Assembly (NCBI RefSeq): GCF_001476905.1
Contig: NZ_LDTE01000095.1
Location: 1 to 40,305 of the forward strand
DNA: 40,305 nucleotides
Direction of reading: 5' to 3'
Origin: Sphingomonas sanguinis
GTDB lineage: Bacteria > Pseudomonadota > Alphaproteobacteria > Sphingomonadales > Sphingomonadaceae
Shown here in pieces: positions 17,403 through 25,605 of the stretch. The position numbers were made by a program, and so were the translations under genes. The notes beneath the pieces were generated by a model, which was given only the letters and a program-made list of their open reading frames with translations, did not search any database and was not told where the DNA came from. Numbering within the stretch: the first letter of the stretch is position 1; the number at the start of each line of letters is the position of its first letter.

Positions 17403-20400
17403 GCCTGCGCATGATGCCCCGCCCCCGCCACGCCCTCATGATCGCGGCGCTGGGCAGCTCCGCGCTGGTCCAGGCGGCCGGGGTCACGCCGATCGCCCGG
17501 ATGGAGACGATCGGCCTGGGCCGCAATGCGGCGGGCGAAAGCTGCGTCGCGACGCGCAATTGGGCCGATCCCGCCGTGCCCGATCGCTTCGACCGCGCCT
17601 ACACGATCGCCTGTTCGGGGGTGGCGGCCAGCCGTCCGCTCGGCACCGTGCGGGCGGTGCGGATATCGAAGGAAGCGGACGCCAGTCTCGACGCGCAGTT
17701 CGACTGTGGGCCGGACGGTGCGGTCACCATCGCCGGGCAAAGCGCCACCGCGCGGCGATGCTTCGACCGGGTGACGGGGCTGGAATCGCTGCGCCTCGAT
17801 ATGGTGCGCGGCGACCGGCATTATGTCGCGGCGGGGACGCCCGTCCTTCTGCCTTTGCTCGAAGAGGCGGTCGCCGTCATCGCGGAGCTGCGACCGCTCA
17901 GCGCCGATACGACACGGACACCGCAGGCGACCATCGCGCTGACCGCCTTCGCGCCCCGGCCGGGTGCCGCCTTGCCGGGCGCGGACGGGATGGACAGCGT
18001 TGCGCCGTTCGACGTCGCGACCGCGCTGGCGCAGGGGATCAGCCTGAACCACAAGGGGCTGCACGTCGATGCCTCGCGGGTGTTGAACGACGCGCTGAGC
18101 CGCATGGACCCGTCCACGCCTGCGCCGCTCCGGGCCGAGTTGCAGCTGGAGGCGGGGCTGGCCGATTCCAATATCCGCTTCCCCGATGCGGCGGCCGCGC
18201 ATTTCGCCGCCGCCGATGCGATCTTTACCGCCGCGCCCGCCGTGCGCAGTGCGTTCCTGGCGCGCAAGCGGGACACCTATGTCGCGTTCGACGCGATCAA
18301 CCGCCATGCCTTTGCCGAGGCGCTGGCGACCCTCGACCGGGTGGCGACCGCGCCGCTGGCGGCGGATCAGCCGCTCAGCGATCCGAACGTGCTGCGCCTG
18401 CTGAACCAGCCCAGCCAGAACGGCACCGCCACCGCGCTGGCGGTGCCCAACGCTGCGGCGCTGTCGCAACTGGTCCTCGATATCGAGACCCAATATGCGC
18501 GCAGCGTCGCGCTGCTGGCGAAAGGCGATCGACCGGCGGCGGAGGCGGCGATCGAGCGGGCCGCGGCCACCTATCGTCCGCTGGCCAATGATCGCTTCGA
18601 CCAGAGCCAACTGCTCTGGCTGGGCGCGCGCATCGCGCGGCAGCGGGGGCGCTTGCAGGCGCAGCGTGGCGACTATCGCGATGCCTATGACAGCTTTACG
18701 AGCGCGGTCGACATGCTGCGGCGGGGTGCGATCGCCAATGCGGGGACGGGCAACGAGCCCGCCATCGCCGAGGCGCAGCTAGACCGTGCGGCCGTCTTCG
18801 CCCGCACGGGCGCGCCGCGTCCCGCCGTGCGCCAGGCGTTCGGCGAAGCGGTCGACGCGTTGATCGACTCGCGCGGGACGTCGCTGGGCAGTTCGCTCGG
18901 CATGGAGGATTATCTCGACCTGCTGGTGGCCGAGGCCGCCAAGCCGCAGGCGGACACCTATGACCGCTTCTTCCGCGCGGTGCAGGCCAATGGCGAGCCC
19001 GCCGTCGCGCGCCAGCTGACCCAGCTGCGGTCGGTGGTCACCGCCGCCGGACCGGTCGCGACCGCTCTGCGCGAACGCGCCGACCTGGAGCGCGAGATCA
19101 CCCGGTTGCGCTATGCCATCGCCGGAACCGCGCCGGGGCAGGGCAACCCCGCCGATCTGGAGCGCGCCCGCGCCGCCGCCGAGCAAAGGCTGCTGGCGGT
19201 GGATGCCCAACTGGCCGCCGATCCGCGTTATCGCACCCTGGACGACGCACCCGCGACCCTGGCCGAGCTGCGTGCCGGATTGCGACCGGGCGAGAGCTTC
19301 ATCAAGCTGACCAAGTTGAACCGGCGTATCTACGGCCTGGTCGTCACCCGCGACGCGACGTTCATCTATCATGTCGCGGGCAGCGAGGCGGCGACCCGCG
19401 CGGTCGAGACGCTGGGCAAGCAGCTTCGCGCCTCGATCGACGGCGATCTGAACGTCGGCAAGCTCGTCCCCTTCGACGAGGCGCGGGCCTATACGCTCTA
19501 TCGCCTGATCGCGGGACCGGCAGCCGTCACGTTGCAGGCGTCCCGATCGATCGTGGTCGATCCGGCGGGGCCGCTGGCGACCTTGCCGCTGGGCGTGCTG
19601 GTCACGCGCTATGACCCCAAGGCGGTGAAGGCCGATCCCTTCGACTTTTCGCAGACGGCATTTCTGGCGCGCGGCGCGGCGATCTCCAACGCGTTGTCGC
19701 CACGCTCCTTCCTGGTCGCGCGCAACACTCCCGCTTCGCGCGCACCCCGGCCGTTCCTGGGGCTGGGGCAGCATGTCGCCCCGGCGGCGGTCAGCGGTGC
19801 GGCAGCCGACAGGCCCATCCCGGTCGGCTATGGCTGCATGGTCGATTATGGCCGCCTTGCCAGCCTGTCGCGCAGCCTGAAGCCGATCAGCGCGCGGGAG
19901 ATCGATATCGCGGCCAGTGCGCTTCAGGCGCGGCCCGCGCAGATGCTGATCGGTCCGGCCTTTACCGATACCGGGGTCGAAAGCCGTAGCGACCTGAACG
20001 ACTATGAGGTGCTGCACTTCGCCACCCATGGCCTGACCGAGGGTGTCTGGGGCTGTTCCAAGTCGCCCCCCGCGCTGGTGACCTCATTCGGCAATGCGCA
20101 GTCGGACGGGCTGCTCAGTTTCTCAGAGATCGCCGAGTTGAAGCTCGACGCCAATCTGGTCCTGCTGTCGGCCTGCGACACGGCGGCGGGGGTGCGCGAC
20201 GAGGCGCTGGCGCGCAGCGCGGGGCAGGAGGAAGCGGGCGCGACGCTCGACGGCCTCGTCCGCGCCTTCCTGGCGGCCAATGCGCGGGCCGTGATGGCGA
20301 CCTATTGGCAGGTCTCGGCGGAGAAGGAGAGCGATGAATTCATCCGCGCCTTCTACACCCGCGCGCGCACCGGCACGCTGGGCCAGGCGATGCAGGCGGC

Positions 20401-20545
20401 GCAGCAGGCGCTGATCGCGCAGCCGACCTATTCGCATCCCTTCTACTGGGCGCCCTATTTCCTGGTCGGGGACAGCAGCAAGACCGCCCTTTCGGAGCCG
20501 CCGCCGCCGGCACCGGCCGCTGGCGTACCCGTCGCCGCTCGCTGA
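17399..20545 (+). CDS. TPR-CHAT caspase-like protease with a signal peptide, linked to TpsB/TpsA
   Basis: CHAT domains are caspase-fold cysteine proteases, some of which act in bacterial defence or cleavage cascades. This 1048-residue protein has a signal-peptide-like N-terminus (MMPRPRHALMIAALGSSALV, then QAAG). Four cysteines follow (49, 72, 103, 121), suited to two disulphides in the periplasm. An alpha-helical TPR-like region spans ~160-620. The CHAT domain (~640-1030) has HFATHG with catalytic H877 and LLSACDTAAG with catalytic C926, then AFLAANARAVMATYWQVS. It is thus predicted to be an active, exported protease. Start GTG 17399 overlaps the tpsA stop (GTGA), so the two are translationally coupled; ATG 17411 or 17414 are alternatives. 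Processing or surveillance of TpsA is a plausible role, inferred from linkage only. Confidence 0.88.
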   Translation: MSLRMMPRPRHALMIAALGSSALVQAAGVTPIARMETIGLGRNAAGESCVATRNWADPAVPDRFDRAYTIACSGVAASRPLGTVRAVRISKEADASLDAQFDCGPDGAVTIAGQSATARRCFDRVTGLESLRLDMVRGDRHYVAAGTPVLLPLLEEAVAVIAELRPLSADTTRTPQATIALTAFAPRPGAALPGADGMDSVAPFDVATALAQGISLNHKGLHVDASRVLNDALSRMDPSTPAPLRAELQLEAGLADSNIRFPDAAAAHFAAADAIFTAAPAVRSAFLARKRDTYVAFDAINRHAFAEALATLDRVATAPLAADQPLSDPNVLRLLNQPSQNGTATALAVPNAAALSQLVLDIETQYARSVALLAKGDRPAAEAAIERAAATYRPLANDRFDQSQLLWLGARIARQRGRLQAQRGDYRDAYDSFTSAVDMLRRGAIANAGTGNEPAIAEAQLDRAAVFARTGAPRPAVRQAFGEAVDALIDSRGTSLGSSLGMEDYLDLLVAEAAKPQADTYDRFFRAVQANGEPAVARQLTQLRSVVTAAGPVATALRERADLEREITRLRYAIAGTAPGQGNPADLERARAAAEQRLLAVDAQLAADPRYRTLDDAPATLAELRAGLRPGESFIKLTKLNRRIYGLVVTRDATFIYHVAGSEAATRAVETLGKQLRASIDGDLNVGKLVPFDEARAYTLYRLIAGPAAVTLQASRSIVVDPAGPLATLPLGVLVTRYDPKAVKADPFDFSQTAFLARGAAISNALSPRSFLVARNTPASRAPRPFLGLGQHVAPAAVSGAAADRPIPVGYGCMVDYGRLASLSRSLKPISAREIDIAASALQARPAQMLIGPAFTDTGVESRSDLNDYEVLHFATHGLTEGVWGCSKSPPALVTSFGNAQSDGLLSFSEIAELKLDANLVLLSACDTAAGVRDEALARSAGQEEAGATLDGLVRAFLAANARAVMATYWQVSAEKESDEFIRAFYTRARTGTLGQAMQAAQQALIAQPTYSHPFYWAPYFLVGDSSKTALSEPPPPAPAAGVPVAAR

Positions 20546-20558
20546 ACCGGATCTGGTC

Positions 20559-21359
20559 ATGACGCAGCCTGTTCGAAATGCGGTGATGGCGGCGATCGGG
20601 CTTGTCCTGGTCACGCTCTGGCTGCGTTTCGCACCGGGCCTGGTCGGCGGAGGGGTGAGCGAAGGGGCTTGGGGCGAGGCCGGGTTCACCGTGGCGGTAT
20701 TCGGCCCGCTGCTGCTCGGCTGGGTCGGACGTCGGCTGGCGGGGATCGGTGGAGCGGAGGGCGCATGGGGCCGTTCGCTCGGGTTCGGGGCATTGACCGG
20801 GCTGGGCGGGCTGTTGCTGGCGACCGGCTATACGGCCATGGCGGGAACATTGGTCCGGGGGCCGACTACGGCGGTCGGGCCTCTGCTCGCGCTGGGGGTG
20901 ATCGTCATTGCGGTGCAGGTCGCGGCGGAGGAGTTAGTCTTTCGCGGCTGGCTGCAACCCGTGGTGCAATCGCTGGCCGGTCGATGGGTGGCGGTTCCGT
21001 TGGTTGCCGCCCTGTTTGCTGCCCTTCACCTGATCGCGGGGGGCGCGAGTGGTGGCGTGGCCCTGCTCAACCTGTTCCTGGGCGGGATGCTGTTCGGCCT
21101 GATCGCGGCGGGGCGGCAGGGGCTGGCAGGGGCGGTGGCTGCGCATTTCGCCTGGAATGCGGGTGAGCAATTGCTGCTGGGGCTCGATCCCAATCCCGGG
21201 GTCGGAGCCTTTGGGGCGTTGTTCGACCTCGATCTGCGGGGGGCGTCGCTCTGGGGAGGATCGGATCAGGGGCTGAACGGCAGCTGGGCGATGAGCCTAT
21301 CACTGCTGGCGCTGGTGGTCGGCTGGCTGCTCGCCGCCCGCCGGAGCGGCGCGGCATGA
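20559..21359 (+). CDS. CPBP-family intramembrane glutamic/metallo-protease
   Basis: CPBP (CAAX protease and bacteriocin-processing, PF02517) proteins are multi-pass membrane proteases. The 266-residue sequence shows about eight hydrophobic segments and all the family motifs: EELVFRG (E124, E125, R129), the ALHL histidine (H157), and HFAWN (H196, N200). It begins 13 nt after the CHAT gene stop, in the same direction, so it may be the last gene of the TPS operon. Its substrate is unknown. A link with TpsA/CHAT processing is possible, but CPBP genes are common and scattered, so the neighbourhood alone is weak evidence. It converges with the M23 gene, with only 14 nt between the stops. Confidence 0.88.
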   Translation: MTQPVRNAVMAAIGLVLVTLWLRFAPGLVGGGVSEGAWGEAGFTVAVFGPLLLGWVGRRLAGIGGAEGAWGRSLGFGALTGLGGLLLATGYTAMAGTLVRGPTTAVGPLLALGVIVIAVQVAAEELVFRGWLQPVVQSLAGRWVAVPLVAALFAALHLIAGGASGGVALLNLFLGGMLFGLIAAGRQGLAGAVAAHFAWNAGEQLLLGLDPNPGVGAFGALFDLDLRGASLWGGSDQGLNGSWAMSLSLLALVVGWLLAARRSGAA

Positions 21360-21373
21360 CGTGGTGCCTTGGG

Positions 21374-22729
21374 TCAGGTCGCCGACGTCACCCGCGTCGT
21401 GTCGATCCGGTCGCGCTGGGCCCGGAACCGCTTCAGCGCTTCGCCGGTCAGCGCCCGGCCGCCATCGACCTTGATCGACATGGGGTCGACCGGCTGGCCG
21501 TCGATATGCACCTCGTAATGGAGGTGCGGGCCGGTCGAGCGTCCGGTGGTCCCGACCTCGCCGATCTGCTGTCCCTGGGCGACATGGCTGCCGGGAGCGA
21601 TTCCAGCCATGATCCGGTTCATGTGCAGGTACAGCGTGTCCCAGCCATTGGCATGGTGCAGCCGCACGAAATTGCCGTTCGGGCCCTTGGGACCGGCGAA
21701 CGTCACCACCGCATCGCCCGCCGCATAGATGGGCGTGCCGGTGGGCGCGGCGAAGTCGGTGCCCTTGTGCATCTTCCAGAAACCCAGGATCGGATGCCCG
21801 CGCATCCCGAAGCCCGAACTGATCCGCGCCGCCTCGACCGGGGTGCGCATGAAGGCGGTGCGGCTGCTCCGGCCGCTGCTGTCATACCATTCGGCCTGCG
21901 CGTCGCCCGGGGCCTGGAACCGATACAGGGCGCGCGACTTGGCGGCGGTCGACAGCGAGGCATAGACCAGCTCGGGCGTTCCCACCGGCGTACCCTCGGC
22001 GGTCACGCGCTGGGCAAATCCCGCCTCGAACACGTCGCCGGGCGCGACCTCGCGCTGCATGTCGAAATCATAGCGGAAAGCATTGACGAACGGTCCGATC
22101 AGCACGTCGCTGACCCCAGCCGCCACCGCCGAGCTGTAGAAGCTCTGGCCGTCCAGCTCGCCGCGAACGAACCGCACCACGCGGCGGAGATGCGCGGCGA
22201 GCGGGGTGGCGGCGAAGCCCTCGGCCTTGCTCACCAGCGTCACCCCCGACCCGTCATCGCGCACCGCATCGAGCGCGGCGAGGCGAACCGCGTCGCCGCG
22301 ATGCGCCAGCGTAAAGGTCAGGCGTATGTCGCCCTTGCCCTGTAGCCGGTCGCCGATCGCGCCCAGCGCCGCGCGGCCATCGGCGGGGGACACCCCGGCG
22401 GCGGCCAGTGTCGGGCCGAGATCGGCGGCGCTGGCGATCACCAGGGTCCGGTTTTCCGGTGTTTCCGAGGCGCGTGCGATCGGTGCCGTGGCGGCTTGCG
22501 TGTCGAAATGGTCCGGACGCGCCAGCATCGCGACCACCGCCCCCGACGCCGCTATGGCCAGCCCGGCGATCCAGGGCAGGGTACGGCCGCCGCGCCGAAA
22601 CGCGCCGGGCGCGGTGGCGGGCGTGCCGCTTATCCTATCTTGGGTCGATAGTTGTGGAACCGAAACGGCCCGTCGTTCGATCCATGATCGCGGGTCGAAC
22701 GAGGGTTCTTCGTCGTGGGGATATGTCAT
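21374..22729 (-). CDS. M23-family peptidoglycan DD-endopeptidase, membrane-anchored
   Basis: M23 (lysostaphin-like) zinc enzymes cut peptide cross-links in the cell wall. The 451-residue protein has a cytoplasmic N-terminus (1-50), one hydrophobic segment (51-71, ending LAR), a periplasmic linker and OapA/SPOR-like middle domain (~95-290), and the catalytic domain (~300-420). Zinc-ligand motifs are complete: HKGTDFAAP (H321, D325) and GPHLHYE (H402, H404). It is the only + to - switch inside the locus. The ATG has a GGAGG ribosome-binding site on the minus strand at 22732-22738. It may be an ordinary wall-remodelling enzyme, or may open peptidoglycan for T6SS membrane-complex assembly; the sequence does not decide. 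Confidence 0.92.
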   Translation of the reverse strand: MTYPHDEEPSFDPRSWIERRAVSVPQLSTQDRISGTPATAPGAFRRGGRTLPWIAGLAIAASGAVVAMLARPDHFDTQAATAPIARASETPENRTLVIASAADLGPTLAAAGVSPADGRAALGAIGDRLQGKGDIRLTFTLAHRGDAVRLAALDAVRDDGSGVTLVSKAEGFAATPLAAHLRRVVRFVRGELDGQSFYSSAVAAGVSDVLIGPFVNAFRYDFDMQREVAPGDVFEAGFAQRVTAEGTPVGTPELVYASLSTAAKSRALYRFQAPGDAQAEWYDSSGRSSRTAFMRTPVEAARISSGFGMRGHPILGFWKMHKGTDFAAPTGTPIYAAGDAVVTFAGPKGPNGNFVRLHHANGWDTLYLHMNRIMAGIAPGSHVAQGQQIGEVGTTGRSTGPHLHYEVHIDGQPVDPMSIKVDGGRALTGEALKRFRAQRDRIDTTRVTSAT

Positions 22730-22773
22730 GGACCTCCGTCAGGCGTCCTGTTCTGTCACGCGCGAAATCAGAA

Positions 22774-22802
22774 TTGCTCCAATTACCGTCTGGGGCAATA
22801 AC
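22774..22802 (+). promoter_or_regulatory. Possible promoter for the tssK-ppkA operon
   Basis: The 129-nt divergent gap between the M23 gene and tssK must hold promoters for both directions. On the + strand, TTGCTC (22774-22779) and AATAAC (22797-22802) are spaced by 17 nt, matching the -35 and -10 consensus at about four of six positions each. The call is by eye and weak; it would serve the tssK-L-M-tagF-pppA-ppkA run, which has no other obvious gap. Confidence 0.3.
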
Positions 22803-22858
22803 CGGGTGGGCGGTCATGGGTTTCCATGTCAGCCCGTCAGCCTGTTTGGGGAGAGCAA

Positions 22859-24199
22859 TTGGCTGGTAAAAATCGGGTCGCCTGGCACGAGGGCATGTTC
22901 CTTCGGCCACAGCATTTCCAGGCGCAGGATCGCTTTGTCGAGGCGCAACTGGGGGCACGGGTCGATTCGATCCGTCCCTGGGCCTGGGGACTGACCGCCC
23001 TCACCATCGATGAGGATCTGGCGGCGCTGGGCAAGTTCGCCGTGTCGCGGGCGGTGGGTATCCTGCCCGACGGCACGCCCTTTTCCATTCCCGACGACCT
23101 GCCGCCGCCCGAGCCGCTGGACGTGCCGGGCGATGCGCGGGATGCGATCGTCTATCTGACGCTGCCCGCAGCCCAGGTCGGCGCGGTCGAGTTCCGCGAT
23201 ATCGATGCGCGCAGCCATGACGCCCGCTATCTGGTCGATGAGGCCGAGGTCGCCGATGCCTTTTCGGACGACCGGACCAGCGAGCCGATCGGGCTGGGCC
23301 GCCCCAATCTGCGCTTCGGCATCACCCGCGACCAGATTTATGGTCGCGTCACGCTGGGGCTGGCACGGGTGCGCGAGGTGCAGAACCGGCGCGTCATGTT
23401 CGACGACCGCTATATAGCGCCGACGCTGGACTCCGCCGCCGCCCCGCGCCTGCGCGGCGGCCTGTCGGATATCGTCGGTCGCGCGGGCCAGCGCGCCGAG
23501 GAACTGGCCCTGCGCGCGGTGGAAGCGACCGATGGCGGGTCGGACACCTTCGCCAGCTTCCTCCTGCTTCAGGCGCTCAACCGCTGGCTGCCGGTGCTGG
23601 AGCATCTGCAATTCCTGCCCGTCGTCCACCCCGAGCGCCTGTTCGAGACGCTCATTTCGATGGCGGGCGAGATCGCGACGCTGATCCGGCCCGAGCGCAA
23701 GGCGCCGCCGCTGCCGCGCTATGATCACGAAAATCCGCAAAGCTGTTTCGAGCCGGTGTTCGACCTGCTCCAATCGATGCTGTCGGCGGTGTTCGAGCGT
23801 TCGGCGTTGCAGCTGCCGCTCGATCAGGCGGGGCCGGGCGCCTATGTCTCGCGCATCACCGACCATGGGCTTTACGAGACGGGCTATTTCTATCTTGCCG
23901 TCTCCGCCGCCTCGCCGGTCGAGGAAATCCGGGGGCTGTTCCCCTCGGTCGCCAAGATCGGGACGGTGCAGAAGATGCGCCAGATCGTCGACTCCGCGCT
24001 GCCCGGTGTGCCGCTGCGCCATACGCCGACCCCGCCGCCCCAGCTGCGGGTGCTGCCCGGCTTCGTCTATTTCGAGCTGGATCGCGGCGTGGCCGAATGG
24101 CGCGATTTCCAGCAGGCGACCGCGCTGGGTCTGCATGTCGCGGGTGACTGGCCGCAACTGAAGCTCGAACTCTGGTGCGTCAAACGGAGCGGTCGATGA
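22859..24199 (+). CDS. tssK: T6SS baseplate subunit TssK
   Basis: TssK (ImpJ/VasE) trimers link the TssF/TssG wedges to the TssL/TssM membrane complex. The 446-residue product has the defining N-terminus RVAWHEGMFLRPQHFQAQDR and the family's later landmarks, including RGGLSDIVGRAGQRA, FLLLQALNRWLPVLEHL, HPERLFETLISMAGE and the C-terminal FVYFELDR..EWRDFQQ block. I chose TTG at 22859 because GGGGAG (22848-22853) sits 5 nt upstream and because family members start only a few residues before the WHEGMFLRPQHF motif. ATG at 22826 is in frame but would add 11 unconserved residues and has a poor ribosome-binding site. The stop overlaps the tssL start (ATGA). Confidence 0.95.
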   Translation: MAGKNRVAWHEGMFLRPQHFQAQDRFVEAQLGARVDSIRPWAWGLTALTIDEDLAALGKFAVSRAVGILPDGTPFSIPDDLPPPEPLDVPGDARDAIVYLTLPAAQVGAVEFRDIDARSHDARYLVDEAEVADAFSDDRTSEPIGLGRPNLRFGITRDQIYGRVTLGLARVREVQNRRVMFDDRYIAPTLDSAAAPRLRGGLSDIVGRAGQRAEELALRAVEATDGGSDTFASFLLLQALNRWLPVLEHLQFLPVVHPERLFETLISMAGEIATLIRPERKAPPLPRYDHENPQSCFEPVFDLLQSMLSAVFERSALQLPLDQAGPGAYVSRITDHGLYETGYFYLAVSAASPVEEIRGLFPSVAKIGTVQKMRQIVDSALPGVPLRHTPTPPPQLRVLPGFVYFELDRGVAEWRDFQQATALGLHVAGDWPQLKLELWCVKRSGR

Positions 24200-25605
24200 G
24201 CGAGGACGGCGACAAGACCGTATTCCGACCCTCGCCCCTGCAGGGGCTGAAGCGGGGCGACGCGGCCGGAGCGCCACCGCCGCCGCCGTCCGCGCCCTGG
24301 GGCAGCATGAGCCCGCCGCCCCCCGACCAGGGTTATGCCGCGCCGCCGCCGCTCTCGCGCGCCGCCGCACCGGTCGCGCCGGGGCCGGTGCCCTCGCGGC
24401 TGGGCGAGGACGATGTGCCCTTGCCCGCCACGCCGCCCGCGATCCGCAATATCATGTTGGCCGAGGCGGAGCCGGTGCTGGCGCTGCTGGCGGCGGTCCG
24501 CGCAGGCCGTGTCCGCCTGCCCATGCCCGAGCTGCATCGCCAATGCGCCGCCGCGATCGGCCGATTCGAGCGCGCGATCCAGCCGCATTACCCCGAGGAA
24601 AAGCGCCAGCGCGCCAAATATGCCGTCTGCGCTACGGCCGACGATATCGCGCAGAACCTGCCGGGAATCGGCACCGACGGCGCGGAATGGGCGCGGCGAT
24701 CGATGGTCGTCACCTTCTTCCAGGAGAATATCGGCGGTGATCGTTTCTGGCAGCTGGTCGATGACATGCTGCGCGTGCCGCACGACAATCTTGACCTGAT
24801 CGAACTGTTCCACGCCTGCCTTGCCGCCGGGTTCGAGGGGCGTTTCCGGGTCATGCCCGATGGCCGCCGGCGCCTGCACGAGATCATGACGCGGTTGCAG
24901 GGTGCGCTGCCCCATGTCCGCGCGCTGTCGCAGGTCGAGCTGGTGCCGCATTGGCGCGGCGAGACTGCACCGGTCGGGCGCGTCGGCCTCAGCGTCCTGG
25001 CCCTGGCCGGGGCGGGGGCGCTTGCGTTGTTGCTGCTGGTCTATGTCGTGCTGCGGCTGATGCTGGCGTCGAGCGGCGACACGCCCTCGACCCGGCTGGC
25101 GGCGCTCAACCCCGAGGCGCGGCTGACCCTGTCGCGTCCCGCCGCCGCGATGCCCGCCGCCGCCAGCGCGCAGGCGAGCAAGCTGCGCCGTTTCCTCGAA
25201 CCCGAAATCCGCGAAGGGCTGGTGAAGGTGGAGGAGGATGCGCAGACGGTTCGCGTGCGCACGACCATCGGACAGCTGTTCCGGTCGGGCTCCGACGAAC
25301 TGGAGCCGGGGCGCGAGACGCTGTTCCACCGTATCGGCCGAGCGATCGAGGATGAGAAGGGCGGGGTGGTGATCGAAGGCCATGCCGACAACACCCCCGT
25401 CGCCACCGTCCGCTTCCCCGACAATATGGCCCTGAGCGAAGCGCGGGCGGAGACGGTCGCCAAGCTGATCCGCAGCGACCTGTCCGATCCGTCGCGGGTC
25501 ACGATCAAGGGATTGGGAGATACCGTGCCGATCGCCTCCAATGCCGATGCGGCGGGCAAGTCGCAAAACCGTCGGGTCGAGATCGTCGTGCCGAGGCGTT
25601 ACTGA
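24196..25605 (+). CDS. tssL: T6SS membrane-complex protein TssL with C-terminal OmpA-like domain
   Basis: TssL (DotU/ImpK) sits in the inner membrane with TssM and contacts the baseplate. This 469-residue form is extended. Residues 1-75 are acidic then Pro/Ala-rich and hold DGDKTVF with T8. The DotU domain is at ~80-245, with AKYAVCATADDIAQNLPG and MVVTFFQENIGGDRFW. A single membrane helix spans ~262-287. An OmpA-like peptidoglycan-binding domain is at ~357-465, with VIEGHADNTP and ALSEARAETVAKLI plus NRRVEI. The T8 motif resembles the phospho-threonine site of Agrobacterium TssL that is phosphorylated by PpkA. ATG 24196 overlaps the tssK stop; GTG 24175 would lie inside tssK and lacks support. 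The tssM start shares one base with the stop. Confidence 0.95.
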   Translation: MSEDGDKTVFRPSPLQGLKRGDAAGAPPPPPSAPWGSMSPPPPDQGYAAPPPLSRAAAPVAPGPVPSRLGEDDVPLPATPPAIRNIMLAEAEPVLALLAAVRAGRVRLPMPELHRQCAAAIGRFERAIQPHYPEEKRQRAKYAVCATADDIAQNLPGIGTDGAEWARRSMVVTFFQENIGGDRFWQLVDDMLRVPHDNLDLIELFHACLAAGFEGRFRVMPDGRRRLHEIMTRLQGALPHVRALSQVELVPHWRGETAPVGRVGLSVLALAGAGALALLLLVYVVLRLMLASSGDTPSTRLAALNPEARLTLSRPAAAMPAAASAQASKLRRFLEPEIREGLVKVEEDAQTVRVRTTIGQLFRSGSDELEPGRETLFHRIGRAIEDEKGGVVIEGHADNTPVATVRFPDNMALSEARAETVAKLIRSDLSDPSRVTIKGLGDTVPIASNADAAGKSQNRRVEIVVPRRY

